A stretch of DNA of 64,000 nucleotides, taken from positions 310,001-374,000 of the forward strand of contig NC_063264.1 of assembly GCF_019578655.1 (NCBI RefSeq). The letters run 5' to 3'. The stretch is from Ricinus communis. Taxonomy: Eukaryota; Streptophyta; Magnoliopsida; Malpighiales; Euphorbiaceae. Positions 1-11,021 of this stretch are shown piece after piece (the first letter of the stretch is position 1; every line of letters begins with the position of its first letter). A program made the translations under genes and the position numbers. A model generated the notes under the pieces. The model was not told the DNA's origin. It ran no database searches and was given only the letters and a program-made list of their open reading frames with translations.

Positions 1-43
1 ATGATGAAGGGCAGATGGAGAAAGTGCCACCGTTCCCCGTTTG

Positions 44-50
44 TATATAA
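44..50 (+). promoter_or_regulatory. Candidate TATA box of truncated WDR26 copy 1
   Basis: GTATATAA lies shortly upstream of a CT-rich leader and a 5'UTR intron. Identical motifs occur at about 9900-9906 and at 19760-19766 before the complete gene. All three promoters look equal, so the truncated copies may be transcribed. No transcript evidence is available here. Confidence 0.4.
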
Positions 51-1162
51 ATTAAAAATGATATGATATGAGAAGAAAACCAGATATTATATTATCAATT
101 GCAAAAACTATAAGGAAACAAGAATCCCCCATTTCTCTCATTGGATTTCTATTTCCCTATTTGGGGCTTCTCTCTGTCTCTCTCTCTATCTCTGGGTAAT
201 GCTATCTGGTAACATTTCCTCTCCCTTTCTTTTCTCTTCTATTTTATTTTCAGTTACCAATCTTTCTTTCATGTGCATAGATTTTTGTTCTTTTTGATCA
301 ATTCTTTTTTTTTTTCTTTTTTTTTATTTATTATTTAATAACTATCAATCATTCATTCACTGCTTCTTTACTTTACTTTACTTTGAAACGATTCAACTTT
401 CCTATTACGATTATCCATCGAATCAATCTTTTGTTACCTAATAACTACCCAATTGTTTTGCTTCTTCTTTTACTTCTCAATCCATTACTGCATCAACTAT
501 TTTCTTTCCCTCTATTTTTACTTCTTTTTATTTTTATTTTTTACTTTTTTTTGTCAATTTTTTTTTAAATCATTTCCTTAATTCACCTTATTCTTTACCA
601 CCCAAGTTTTCACAATTAGATAGTCTGAAATTAATTGATTTTACTGGTTAGATTTTCTGATGCTGCTATCTACTTCTTCATTTTTCTCCTACTTCTTTTT
701 GGAACCTTCTCTTTATTTCTGATGCCCCTATCAGTTTCTTGATCTTTCCAACTTCTTCTTTTCACAATGTTCTCTTAATTGCTGATGCTGGTATCCATTT
801 CTTGACTTTTCAACTTCTTTTTAGAATGTTCCTTTAAATGCTGATGCTGATTTCTTCTACTGCTCTATTCTTTATTTGGTCATGCTACTAGTTTATTGTT
901 CATGACCATTCCTTTTTGGAATACACATTGTTCTTTAATCCATTTTTAGGCCTTTTAAATTTCATGTTTTCGCTGCTTGGTTTCTTACTTATCTCTATCT
1001 TGTGAATCTATTCCCTCTGGCTGTCATTGTATATATTTCCATTTCTTCTTTTTTTTTTTTTTTCCTTTTCTCCAGGATGCTTCTAGGATCATGATTTTTT
1101 TCCCTCTCATACGTGATTCGCACTTCTCTTGTAGAGTATATATGGGCTGACTTGTACATTTC

Positions 1163-1408
1163 ATGGGAGTTGTAGAGGATAATGAGCCGCCTTTGAAACG
1201 TGTCAAGCTGCCCGTAGGAGAAGTCAGAACCTTTTTGGACCACTCATCTGTTACAGGACCTGTATCTTGCTCTTTGGGAGACTTGATGGCCAGGCCTCTA
1301 AACTCCCAAGGAGATGGAGAAACAGTTGGTTCAAGAGGAGTCATTAAAAGATTGGAATTCGTCAAAATCATAACCAGGGCATTGTACTTACTTCCTTACA
1401 TCCTCTAA
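1163..1408 (+). pseudogene. Truncated WDR26 fragment, copy 1
   Basis: The ATG at 1163 opens the same N-terminus as the complete gene at 20879 and matches it for about 75 codons. It then crosses the duplication junction and stops after seven unrelated residues, 81 codons in total. It keeps the N-terminal linker and only the first part of the LisH motif. CTLH and all WD40 repeats are missing, so it cannot be a working substrate receptor. The promoter and 5'UTR intron upstream are intact, so a short or chimeric transcript is possible. Confidence 0.9.
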
Positions 1409-2290
1409 CTAGGTGCCCTAGCTTCCCACAACAGAAACAATAATCGGGTAATCTTTCATACCTAAAGCTAAACCAGCTTTTAGGTTTTTCTTGCCTTTTG
1501 TTGTTAAAACCCACCAGAAGAGGCTTCTCCACATGTATTCTTGCTTTGATTCGTAGAAAAGACCATTCTGGTTAGCACACTCATCCTTATCAACATCCTC
1601 CAAACCCATTGAGTAGGGCTGCAATACTTTCGGGATTCACCACGTTCAGTTGTCTAGGAGGTAGCCCTACAAGCTGAACCCAAAAGAATGTGGTATCCAG
1701 ATCTATATTCTGCTACACTTCGTCTGGCGGCCACTCTTTTAGCACAATATGAGCATTCGCTGTGGACCAAGGACCCTCTCGTAGCACAGTACTCAGCTCC
1801 TCTTCCTTCTTGAAAATGAAGATGTAAACACTATGCTTTTCTTTGTTTATGGTAAATGAAACCTGTGGGCCCCAGGAGGTTTTAAGACTGTCCTTCACCG
1901 TATTCATGGTGATATTCCTATCAGTAATTACTCTCCCAACCGCCTTAAACTTATTGTCTTCCATTTTCACATCATGATCAGTTAATGCAAGGCTTGGTCC
2001 TTCACATAGAACACCATCTATACCGTTAAAAGTTGCCATGTCCAAGCTCTCACTTTCTATAGTATTATACAAGGTTAACACTAGAATGTACAGATTGATT
2101 AAACAAAGGGTAGAGGTTTTGAAAAGATATAGAGACACAGGGGATTTCAGAAATGTAGAGAGGGTTAGAGGTATGTAAAAGAAGAGAGGAGAGACAAAAG
2201 ATAGGAGAAATGGAGAGAACTAAATCCAGATGCTCCAGCTAGAGACGATAGAGACAAGACTTCTCGAGGGAATTTCTCCTACAGAGGAAA
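1394..2290 (-). mobile_element. L1-type LINE 5' fragment (ORF1 with DUF4283 and zinc knuckle), copy 1
   Basis: On the minus strand a leader of CT-rich tracts precedes an ATG near 2034 that opens a DUF4283-type ORF1 product (start MATFNG; later KEWPP, then FWVQLVGLP after a stop). This continues through stops and frame shifts to a C-x2-C-x4-H-x4-C knuckle (C, C, H and C in CFCCGKLGHLVRGC) at about 1398-1440. Everything 3' of ORF1 (endonuclease, reverse transcriptase, poly-A) is absent because the fragment ends at the duplication junction. Unusually for a LINE relic, the 5' end survives and the 3' end is lost. The outer edge near 2290 is approximate. Confidence 0.75.
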
Positions 2291-2523
2291 AGACTAATAA
2301 AATTTCAGGTGCCTAATAACCTTTTTGTTAGCTATAAATGAATTTTTATTAGAAATAGGACCTAACTTCATAATATGTCCGTACACTGTTTTTTAAAAAT
2401 AATAATAAGGATGGGCTACAGAGAGAGGTGGGCCTAGCTTATCTAAGCCCAAGTCAATCAATTTGTCTTCTATGTCAACATTAATTGCTTTCATTTACAG
2501 AATTAGAAAAAAGAAAAAGAAAG

Positions 2524-4282
2524 ATGGGTCAAGCTCAGAGCGAAGTGGCGGCAGTAGATCAAACTCAGAACCACCAATCGTCGCCCGCTACTTCTGTGGA
2601 ATCTCTTATTGCAGGTAGGTTTGCCCCTTCTTTCTTTTCCATTTAGTAAGACAAGTTTCATTTGGGATGATTATTAATATTCCTTAAAATTGACAAAGTT
2701 CTTGTCTATTATGCTTACTCGGAGAAATTAAGACGAATTATGCTTCTTCATACACTTGCTACATGTGGTAATTAAATTAGCCTAGGATCGTACATTATCT
2801 AATTCTGCAAATGTTAGAACTTGTGAATTGTCTAATATCAGAGAATATATATATATATATATGTTGTCTCCTCTTTTTGCTGGTCAGTGGAGGTGGAAAA
2901 ACCTTTATAGACCAAACATCTATTTTGGATGCACAACTTGGTAACAAAGGAATCACCTTATAATCTACAAGGTGTCAACTAGCTTAGCTTAATTTCTAGA
3001 CTCTCTTGGTATTGAATTAGATCATTGAATCTGAGCAGGACATGATCAAAGGGCCATCTACTGCTTCCCCATTTTACATGTCAAATACAATGGCTTATAG
3101 CTTATAATTGTGTGAAAAGATTGCATCGTCCTTCTTGTAATTTATTAAAACTAACGACGTTACTGTACTAATCTTCCCAGTAACATCTTGTATAATTCTG
3201 GGAGCTTGCACCAAATCCTTACTTGAGGATGGTTGCTAATGCTAGCGCTAGAATGGTCAAACATAAATGTAGAAGCACAATGTACAGTTTTATTTGTATG
3301 AATTCCCTCTTATTTTGACTCCACCGTGTACATTTTGAAAGAATTGGGATCCCACTTATTGACAAAAACATCCTCAGTGTATGCCTCTGTAACCCTGCTC
3401 AAGTCTTGGTCCCTAGGTTTGAGATCTTATAGGTTGCTAATAATTTTCTTGTTTATTGCTTTGGCAGAAGCTGCAGCTTATGGCAATGATGAGAATGAGG
3501 TTAGTCCACATCAGATTCATATGTAATTTGCTTCATCGTTCAGAATAATAGATAATGAAAGTTGAAACTATGGATTTTTAGTCTCTTGATGCGAAGGCTC
3601 AGAAAGCATTAGAATGCCCATGCATTGCTGACTTACGCAAAGGCTCATGTGGGATCCAGTTTTCAGAAGCTTTCGTTTGTTTCCTCAAAAGTACGGCTGA
3701 AGAGAAGGTATGCGTAATGGACTGTTCATGATTGTCCTTCTCATTTGTTGAGTTACTGTATTTTGTTAAGCTTATAGCTGTTCCTTCCAACCCATCACAC
3801 ACGGGCAAAAAGAAAAACCATTTGCGAGCTGAGGTGCATTTAAGTCTTGCTCAGAAGACTGAAGACTTTCTTCCAATCTTTATCAATGAAAAACTACCTG
3901 AGCATAGTTTACCCATTTGGCTGCTGTGGAGGCATTGAAACAGAATAATTTCATTGATGTTGTAACTTCTTTTAGCTCTGGTTAAATTGTTGGATTTGTA
4001 TTATATTGTTTGTAGCTGCTGTTAGAAAATATTAATTTAGAAAATAGTTATAAAGTTGAACAAAGGTTAAGTTGGAATGTTTAGGAAGCTGATAGTAATT
4101 TGTGGAAGTTTTCATTGGAACAGGGTTCAGACTGCGTGCATCCGTTTGTGGCCCTGCAGGATTGTCTAAAAGCTAACCCGGAGGCATTTTCAAACGATAT
4201 TTTAGAACAGGAAGTGGAAAAAGAGGAAGTAGAAGCTAAAGACTACAAAATGTTCCCTCCAGCATGGTCTCAGGCGCATTAA
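2524..4282 (+). CDS. MIA40: MIA40 / CHCHD4-type intermembrane-space oxidoreductase, copy 1
   Basis: Four exons (2524-2614, 3468-3499, 3582-3707, 4124-4282) with clean GT/AG junctions encode 135 residues. The redox CPC motif is at residues 53-55. A twin C-x9-C follows: C64/C74 in exon 3 and C87/C97 in exon 4. The tail is acidic. In this family the CPC site passes disulfides to cysteine-rich proteins entering the mitochondrial intermembrane space, with Erv1 as reoxidant; plant MIA40 has also been linked to peroxisomes. No presequence is evident, as expected for the soluble plant type. Nothing in this copy breaks the frame, so it is the better candidate for function. Lies ~400 bp upstream of the plastid gene. 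Confidence 0.88.
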
Positions 4283-4687
4283 GGTGTGATTTTGGCTAGC
4301 TGATAATGTTGACATATAAAGAAATGAAGATTGTCGGAGAATCATTTTGACATGGTTTAGTTATTAGAAAACTAGGAAGGGTTGTTTGGGCAAGCAAACA
4401 GAATTTGAGAGACTTGAGTTTTGAGTATGAAAGCAGGTTCAATCAAAGAGATGTAGTTTAAACATCTTATTTGCATTTTATAAATCAGATATTAGCTCTC
4501 CGTGGTGGGGGAGCTGTAACATTCATGGTTTGACTCTATACTTCACTATTATTTTATTTATATTATTATTATAAATAATTATTATTATTATTATTATTGA
4601 TACAAAAGCAGAAAAGAAAAAAGGTACGCCTCAGCAGCTGAATACGTTTACTAAAAAAACGCAGCAACCATCTTTCCACTAAGCCGA
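4283..4687. other. Intergenic: MIA40 3' flank and next gene's upstream region
   Basis: About 400 bp with a TTA/ATT trinucleotide-rich stretch near 4545-4600. No gene or recognisable element was seen. The same sequence is present in unit 2 at 14142-14546. Confidence 0.5.
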
Positions 4688-4868
4688 ATGGCCATGTCTT
4701 TCGCTGCAGCTTCTTGTCCAATCCCAATTTCCCAAAGTACCCTTTCCTTTTATGCCCACGCCCATCTCATCCCAATATCCTTTTTCTTTTGTACAAACAA
4801 AGAGGGAGACGGATTCATGTTGCCGACTCTAGCTCTGGCGAGAAATCAAACGATAAAGAAAAGAAAAT

Positions 4869-4896
4869 ACTGGAAGAAGAAGAAGAAGAAGAAGAG
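4869..4896 (+). repeat. (GAA)n microsatellite in exon 1
   Basis: An uninterrupted GAA run encodes a Glu stretch in one frame and Lys in another. Identical length is seen in unit 2. Slippage-prone sequence of this kind could explain frame differences in this exon. Confidence 0.7.
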
Positions 4897-5626
4897 GTAG
4901 GTGGAGGAGGAATTGGGATCGATTCAAGAAAAAGCGTTTGACCTAGTGGAGTTCACTGGGTCAGTCAGTCAAGCGATTCCTGGTCCCAGAGTTGGCCAGA
5001 GCTCCTTGCCTTGGGTTCTTGCTTCCTTCAGGTTCTCTTGGTATTACCTTTGTTATTGCCTTTGTTAAGACTGTTAAAAAGTATTCTTCTCCAAGAGCCA
5101 AGCGCAAGAGACTGGTTTGTTTTATTATTTTTATATTCTCTTTTTTTCTTTTCTCTGTAATTCATATCTATCTTTTACTCGATGGAGCTTCTGAATTTCC
5201 ATACTCTTCAGGTCAATAAAAAGCTATGCTCTGCAAATCCATTGACGAGCTCTTTCACAAAGGAGGAGATGCATTGCACCATTCTGCCCTTAAGGAATTG
5301 CAGAAAAAGGTGAGCCTTAACATTACACATACTCTTCTCTGTTAGAGATTTTAGAATCATAAAACAACAAAAGCGGAAGTCCAAGAACGTACCTTCAGCC
5401 ATAGCAATCAAATTCTGAAATTAGAGAGCTAATAAAATGCTAGAAGATTAGACATAGTCGCTAGCCTTTCCAAGACCATGCCAGTGGAAATTCACAGACG
5501 CTTGAAGATTAGTGACCTTTTCTTTTGTGTTAAATTTTTTCTTGATGCCTGTCCTTCAAAAACGATTTCTAATAAGATATGGGGAGTTAATTAACTTCCA
5601 AAAAAAACTGTTCTCAATTCTTTAGG

Positions 5627-6630
5627 ATAAAGTAGGTTTGAATTTAAATTTAGATGGGCCACATATTGTATTTATTTATTTATTTATTAAAATGAATAAA
5701 AATTCCAATATTCTCCCACTTGGCCATACATGACTTAATATGTATTAATAAATTTAATACGTGAAGAAAATTCCCTAAATCCTTACACTCAAGTAGTTTA
5801 AATTACATGGATCATAGCGGCAAGTCTTCCCGACAGCGAGTATTACCTTCTATGTATTATAGTGTAATCTTCTGCGTTAAATGAGAACAATATATGAGAC
5901 ATACCTTTATGAATAAGCTTCCTCATGCTTATTCCAGGTCAACTTCATATTTAAACATGTATTTGTCTCCTTTTAATATTTATGCATACAATCTCAAATC
6001 AAGAAGACAATGAATTAATTGGAGTTTTCATATCGACCAAAGTATTATACAAACACCAAATGTATCTCCATTACGAGGAATTTACAAAATAGAGCCGAGT
6101 CCAATACATTCGACACGCTCTGTATTAGCCTTGGGTGCCAATCCTTTCGTCAAAGAATCTACAATCATCAATCTAGTACTTATGTTCTCAATACTCACCT
6201 TGTTAGACTTAACATGTTCTCTAATTGCTAAATCCTTAAAGTCGATGTGCTTATGCTGTGCTATATGAAACCATACTCTTTACCTCCTTGTCCTCCTATA
6301 TAATCACCCCCACATCTCTTTTCTCTTTCATACAAGACCACCCTAACCAGTAACCGAACTCCACTTCTTTTCCTCCAAAATATACACTTTGATAATGTCT
6401 TTGTTCTCCATATCTAAAGCCATTACCGTCTCTTGCTGCAACGATGGTGGATGTTATTTTGCACGACCACCTTTCATTGAAGGTGATGGAGATGATGATG
6501 ATGGTGATTATGACTATGCTCCACAAAACTGTTTCCACTTCTTTAGGGAAATGTGGGTTTGAATTTAAATTCAAATGGGCCGCTAACTGTATTTGTTTAC
6601 TTACTAAATAAAATCCCAACATTCTCAACC
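5627..6630 (-). mobile_element. Ty1/copia remnant inside intron 2, copy 1
   Basis: On the minus strand, ~6250 down to 6085 reads as the C-terminal tail of a copia RNase H: HIDFKDLAIREHV, then KVSIENIST, then DSLTKGLAPKA. Related direct-repeat blocks containing GAATTTAAATT-AGATGGGCC lie at about 5637-5715 and 6555-6625 and look like LTR-end remnants. Gag, integrase and most of reverse transcriptase are missing. The insertion expands intron 2 to about 1.57 kb. Borders are approximate. Confidence 0.65.
6395..6562 (+). CDS. Small ORF (55 aa) with TATA-like upstream, within intron 2, copy 1
   Basis: ATG at 6395 opens 55 codons: start MSLFSISKAITVSCCNDGG, an Asp-rich middle, an aromatic end and stop TGA. 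CTATATAATC lies about 100 bp upstream (~6294-6303), followed by a C/T-rich leader, which resembles a small plant promoter. It sits between the copia RNase H tail and the second repeat block. I do not recognise the protein. It may be a captured gene fragment or a chance ORF. It recurs unchanged in unit 2 at 16254-16421. Confidence 0.3.
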   Translation: MSLFSISKAITVSCCNDGGCYFARPPFIEGDGDDDDGDYDYAPQNCFHFFREMWV

Positions 6631-8103
6631 TTATATTCAATTGTTATAATTCTTAATTTCTGTCCGTTCCTTTCAATTATTTCTCATGAATTAATTTTTC
6701 TTTTCTTCATCTTTCAACTAAGTTGCTTACTTAATTGAGTGACTCAAAGCAAATGGACTCTGTCATCGTCATCTTGTTATTCGCCCTGGTTTCATATATA
6801 CATGGAAGAATTAGTTAGTTTATTTTCCAGGAACAACCATTGGGTTTTGATGGCAACTTCTAATTCCTATCCAGACAGGTTTTAGCATGGAGGATATTTT
6901 CCATAAGTACATTCGTTATGCTTTGAATGAAAAACCCTTTAATCCAGATCTGGTTGCCAACTTAATCCAGCTTAGGAAAGCATCATTGTTGGAGGACTCC
7001 CGGGTTGCTGAAATCTTGAATGACATTTCAAGGCGGATTGTCAAGGAAAAGGTAAAAAGTTCTCGATTTCCTCAGTATACCATATTTTTAAGTAGATAGG
7101 ATCATGATTCACAGACAACCTTCTGTCAAGTTGGTCCTGTTTACTAGCATTAGTGCTTAGTACAAAAAGATATGAAAGAACGTTCGAAGAAACCTTTCAC
7201 CTATATGTCTCTAGCTTGCTCTTGTGATACATGTACATTCTCAATAAGCTGTATAGGACACGTCTGAAGTCATCATTGTGATATTACTGATCAGTTTTTC
7301 TACCCTATCTCTCGCATATTTAGAAATCTTCAAGAACTTTTGTCTTTTGGATGGTTAGTAAGCTGAAGGTTGATAAAGTTGGGTGACATTTTAATAAATA
7401 TTGGGTCTACATGAATGTTCAAAGAATTATAAAAGAGACATCTATAGCAGCTGAGAGTTCTCCTTGCTTTGTTGTTTGTCTTCAATAGTGTTTCCAAGTG
7501 ATTTTGCAATTTGGGGATGGAGAGGATTAGTTTGGGGGGATAGTAGCCGCTGGATTGATTATGGTCTTTTTCAATTTGTTCAGGATATTACTGCTCTATT
7601 ACGATGACAAAACCATATGAAGGACAAATTACAATATAACAGTATCAGTTGTGATATCAAATTGTGACTTCTTGTTGTTGCCCAGGTCCTGTAGTCATGG
7701 AAATGGCTGGGTATACTGAAAAAGGATTTAAGAGAAAGCTTGCTGTGCAGACCCTTTCGGCAAGGTGTATTATTTGTCTGAGGTAAATGACTGAACAATG
7801 AAATTGATAATCTTTTGCTGGCTCATGTTTTTGTTTCGGATTTTCTTGATTTGCATACATATAGTCCAAAATTTCAGGTCTGCTGGATCGTGAAACTTTT
7901 AAGAACGAGAATAATTTAGTTAATGTACTCTTTTCCAATAGTGTAAGACCTTATACTGGTGGTCAATAATTGATATCTACTAGGAATTCAGAGATGGATG
8001 TTGTTCTTTTTTTTTTTTTTTTTTTTGATAAAGCCAAAGAAGAACAACTGGTTAACAACAAACAGAAATTGCTGCAAGAACAATAACTGAGACTGCCCAT
8101 CTG

Positions 8104-8590
8104 TCTAGAATACTATTGCTTTGCTGTACATTATCTCTATAAGTCATGAACCTGTACAAAATTGCTTCATGGATTCTAAACAGATATGAGTGTAGACATG
8201 GCTGGGTTTTAACCAAGAGATGGATGTTGTTTCTAACTTATTGACCTCAAATTATCTTAGATCTTAATTTGATAATATTTTGTGATTCATGTCTAACATG
8301 GCGTATTCCGATCTTTTCTTGGGGGTTGCTGCATTTATTAGCATGATATCTCGAATACTATTACTTTGCTGTACATTAAATAAATGTACGTATAACTCAT
8401 GAGTGTAATACAAAATTTCTTCACGGATTCCAAACAGAGCTGAATTTGAACATGGATGGACTGAGAGATGGACCTCAGATTATCTTACATCTTAAGTTGA
8501 TAATATCATGTGATTCATGCCTAACATTTGGTGTTCCAGTGTTTTATTGGGGGTTGAAATAGCTGCATTTATTACCACGATATGTAGAAT
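8104..8590 (+). repeat. Diverged ~247-bp tandem duplication in intron 4, copy 1
   Basis: Two adjacent similar blocks start at 8104 and 8351. Each opens with GAATACTATT-CTTTGCTGTACATTA and ends near GGGGGTTG-GCTGCATTTATTA. They differ by many substitutions and short indels, so this duplication is much older than the 9.86-kb one. No coding potential was seen. The corresponding pair in unit 2 is at about 17963-18450. Confidence 0.8.
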
Positions 8591-8997
8591 CTGTTTGTAA
8601 ATTGATTTCATTTGTTACTTTGGGCTGTTGAGCTCGGTGCTTGTCAGTTCTTCCATTCTTGTACGGTATATTGATATTTGTTTTACAATTTTGGCCAGCT
8701 GCCAGAGTTCTGTTCGAGGGATAGCTCCTTGGTTGTCAAGGAGATATTTGGGGCTACAGAGTATGTTGTTTATGCATTTGGTTCTGGATAATGAAAGGAA
8801 TTGAAATTGATGAAAATTGGTTTACTGAAGCATTTTGTTCACTATCATTTATTGCCTTTCTCATCTTCTTCCCCCCAAACAGTGAAGATGCTGACAAACT
8901 TCGGCTGCACACTCTTTCTGAAGCTGGTGATATGGGTTCACTTGAGAAGATGGTTGATGGTTCAGATTCAGATGAGCACTCATCTACTGCTCCTTGA

Positions 8998-9856
8998 ATT
9001 TATATAATGGAGGTCTTGGTGCAGAGAATTGAAGAGAGAATCAGAAGGGATTTTTGTTTTTGAATACCAGAAGTTGTAACAGGAGTGATTTACAGAACAT
9101 TGTAAACGCTTTTAATAATTTTGTCCAGAGTAGCTAGAAATGCAGACTGCTTACTTAGGCGACAGAATGCTGATAGCAGACATGTTTAGCTTGAGAAGTT
9201 GATGCGTAATATTGTTTAGCTTGAAGCATAGCCAGAAATGGCTACTTAATAGTTAATACCAGTTAGTTTGATGTCCAAGGACAGATCGAGGGGGGCAATA
9301 GAACAGGAGCAATGCTTTTGATCATGGAAGATTTGAGAAAGAAGAGGCAGTTCGATTGGGATTATTGTAGTAATGTTTGCTTGGATTTGAACACAATCGA
9401 ATGAAGGCATTGGCATTGTGTGGTTGGATTTGAACACAATCAAATCAAGGCATAGGCATTGTGTGTTCAAGGATTGCAATAATTTTCAACTATTATTAGT
9501 AGTTAGGTGTGATTTATAAAAGGGAACTTATTGCAGTTTGTGTATACTTTGAGACTACGCCAACCCAATACAATTCCAAAGTGCCGCCCCGGAATTGATT
9601 TATTATTAATTCACGCAAGCAAATTAACTCGGGAAAAATCACAAAACTCGTTAATATAAGACTCGGTGGTGACAAACTAATTAGTATTTGGTTCCAGCAT
9701 AGCACACTATTATTATTATTATCCCCCTATCCATTGCCAAAAGAAGAGCAAACTTTCATAATCATCATCACGGAAGGGTATATTTGGAGAAAAAAATAGC
9801 AAAGCCAAGCAGAAGAAGAAGAAGAAAGAGAGGGATGTCAGGTGTAATTTCGGGAA
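8998..9856. other. Intergenic: plastid-gene 3' flank and WDR26 upstream region
   Basis: No gene was recognised. A 43-bp imperfect tandem duplication (GGATTTGAACACAATC- blocks starting at 9383 and 9426) lies here. The last ~150 bp before the next WDR26 leader carry GAAGAA tracts. Unit 2 has the same at 18857-19716. Confidence 0.55.
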
Positions 9857-11021
9857 ATGATGAAGGGCAGATGGAGAAAGTGCCACCGTTCCCCGTTTGT
9901 ATATAAATTAAAAATGATATGATATGAGAAGAAAACCAGATATTATATTATCAATTGCAAAAACTATAAGGAAACAAGAATCCCCATTTCTCTCATTGGA
10001 TTTCTATTTCCCTATTTGGGGCTTCTCTCTGTCTCTCTCTCTATCTCTGGGTAATGCTATCTGGTAACATTTCCTCTCCCTTTCTTTTCTCTTCTATTTT
10101 ATTTTCAGTTACCAATCTTTCTTTCATGTGCATAGATTTTTGTTCTTTTTGATCAATTCTTTTTTTTTTTCTTTTTTTTTATTTATTATTTAATAACTAT
10201 CAATCATTCATTCACTGCTTCTTTACTTTACTTTACTTTGAAACGATTCAACTTTCCTATTACGATTATCCATCGAATCAATCTTTTGTTACCTAATAAC
10301 TACCCAATTGTTTTGCTTCTTCTTTTACTTCTCAATCCATTACTGCATCAACTATTTTCTTTCCCTCTATTTTTACTTCTTTTTATTTTTATTTTTTTAC
10401 TTTTTTTTGTCAATTTTTTTTTAAATCATTTCCTTAATTCACCTTATTCTTTACCACCCAAGTTTTCACAATTAGATAGTCTGAAATTAATTGATTTTAC
10501 TGGTTAGATTTTCTGATGCTGCTATCTACTTCTTCATTTTTCTCCTACTTCTTTTTGGAACCTTCTCTTTATTTCTGATGCCCCTATCAGTTTCTTGATC
10601 TTTCCAACTTCTTCTTTTCACAATGTTCTCTTAATTGCTGATGCTGGTATCCATTTCTTGACTTTTTCAACTTCTTTTTAGAATGTTCCTTTAAATGCTG
10701 ATGCTGATTTCTTCTACTGCTCTATTCTTTATTTGGTCATGCTACTAGTTTATTGTTCATGACCATTCCTTTTTGGAATACACATTGTTCTTTAATCCAT
10801 TTTTAGGCCTTTTAAATTTCATGTTTTCGCTGCTTGGTTTCTTACTTATCTCTATCTTGTGAATCTATTCCCTCTGGCTGTCATTGTATATATTTCCATT
10901 TCTTCTTTTTTTTTTTTTTTTTCCTTTTCTCCAGGATGCTTCTAGGATCATGATTTTTTTCCCTCTCATACGTGATTCGCACTTCTCTTGTAGAGTATAT
11001 ATGGGCTGACTTGTACATTTC

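Larger units (their letters stand above)
4688..8997 (+). pseudogene. At5g08540-like plastid protein gene, copy 1 (frame-disrupted)
   Basis: Six exon blocks are readable: ~4688-5114, 5212-5309, 6875-7051, 7686-7782, 8699-8760 and 8883-8997. Conserved-looking segments include FTGSVSQAIPGPRVGQ, a hydrophobic stretch with TFVIAFVKTVKKYSSPRAK, MEDIF-KYIRYALNEKPFNP, GYTEKGFKRKLAVQTL, LPEFCSRDSSLVVKEIFG and a C-terminal EDADKLRLHTLSEAGD. A Ser-rich N-terminus suggests a plastid transit peptide. No catalytic motif was recognised and I assign no function; similarity to Arabidopsis At5g08540 is from memory and synteny. Frame breaks: one A missing in exon 2 (AATAAAAAGC versus one more A in unit 2), one A missing at the exon 3 donor, and shared with unit 2 a missing T in exon 4 and at least two shifts in exon 1. 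They sit mainly in short homopolymers, so base-calling error is possible. Confidence 0.6.
1..9856 (+). repeat. Tandem segmental duplication, unit 1 (~9.86 kb)
   Basis: The sequence from base 1 recurs almost base for base from 9857, and its first ~1.39 kb recurs again from 19717. The unit carries a truncated WDR26 start, an antisense LINE fragment, a MIA40 gene and an At5g08540-like plastid gene, all genes reading +. Differences between units are mostly one-base indels in short homopolymers plus a few substitutions, for example CAT versus CGC near 6902/16761. The window opens inside the repeat, so the true left edge is not visible. The biological breakpoint is the WDR26/LINE junction at about 1389-1394, not base 1. 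Confidence 0.95.

Noticed and set aside
383..568. Hydrophobic ORFs in the WDR26 5' region (also at 10238 and 19989)
   Set aside because: They lie in the T-rich 5'UTR intron. Their length varies among copies with poly-T changes, as expected for non-coding DNA.
1024..1371. Antisense ORFs over WDR26 exon 1 (also at 10865 and 20737)
   Set aside because: Mirror images of the real coding exon with Lys runs from the poly-T tract. Conservation among copies is due only to duplication.
6296..6640. 114-codon minus-strand ORF in intron 2
   Set aside because: Opposite to the 55-codon ORF and copia-derived blocks. Low-complexity Ile-rich stretch from a GATGATGAT repeat.
9383..9470. Short direct repeats considered as a CRISPR-like or iteron array
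   Set aside because: Only two 43-bp imperfect copies without spacers, in plant nuclear DNA.
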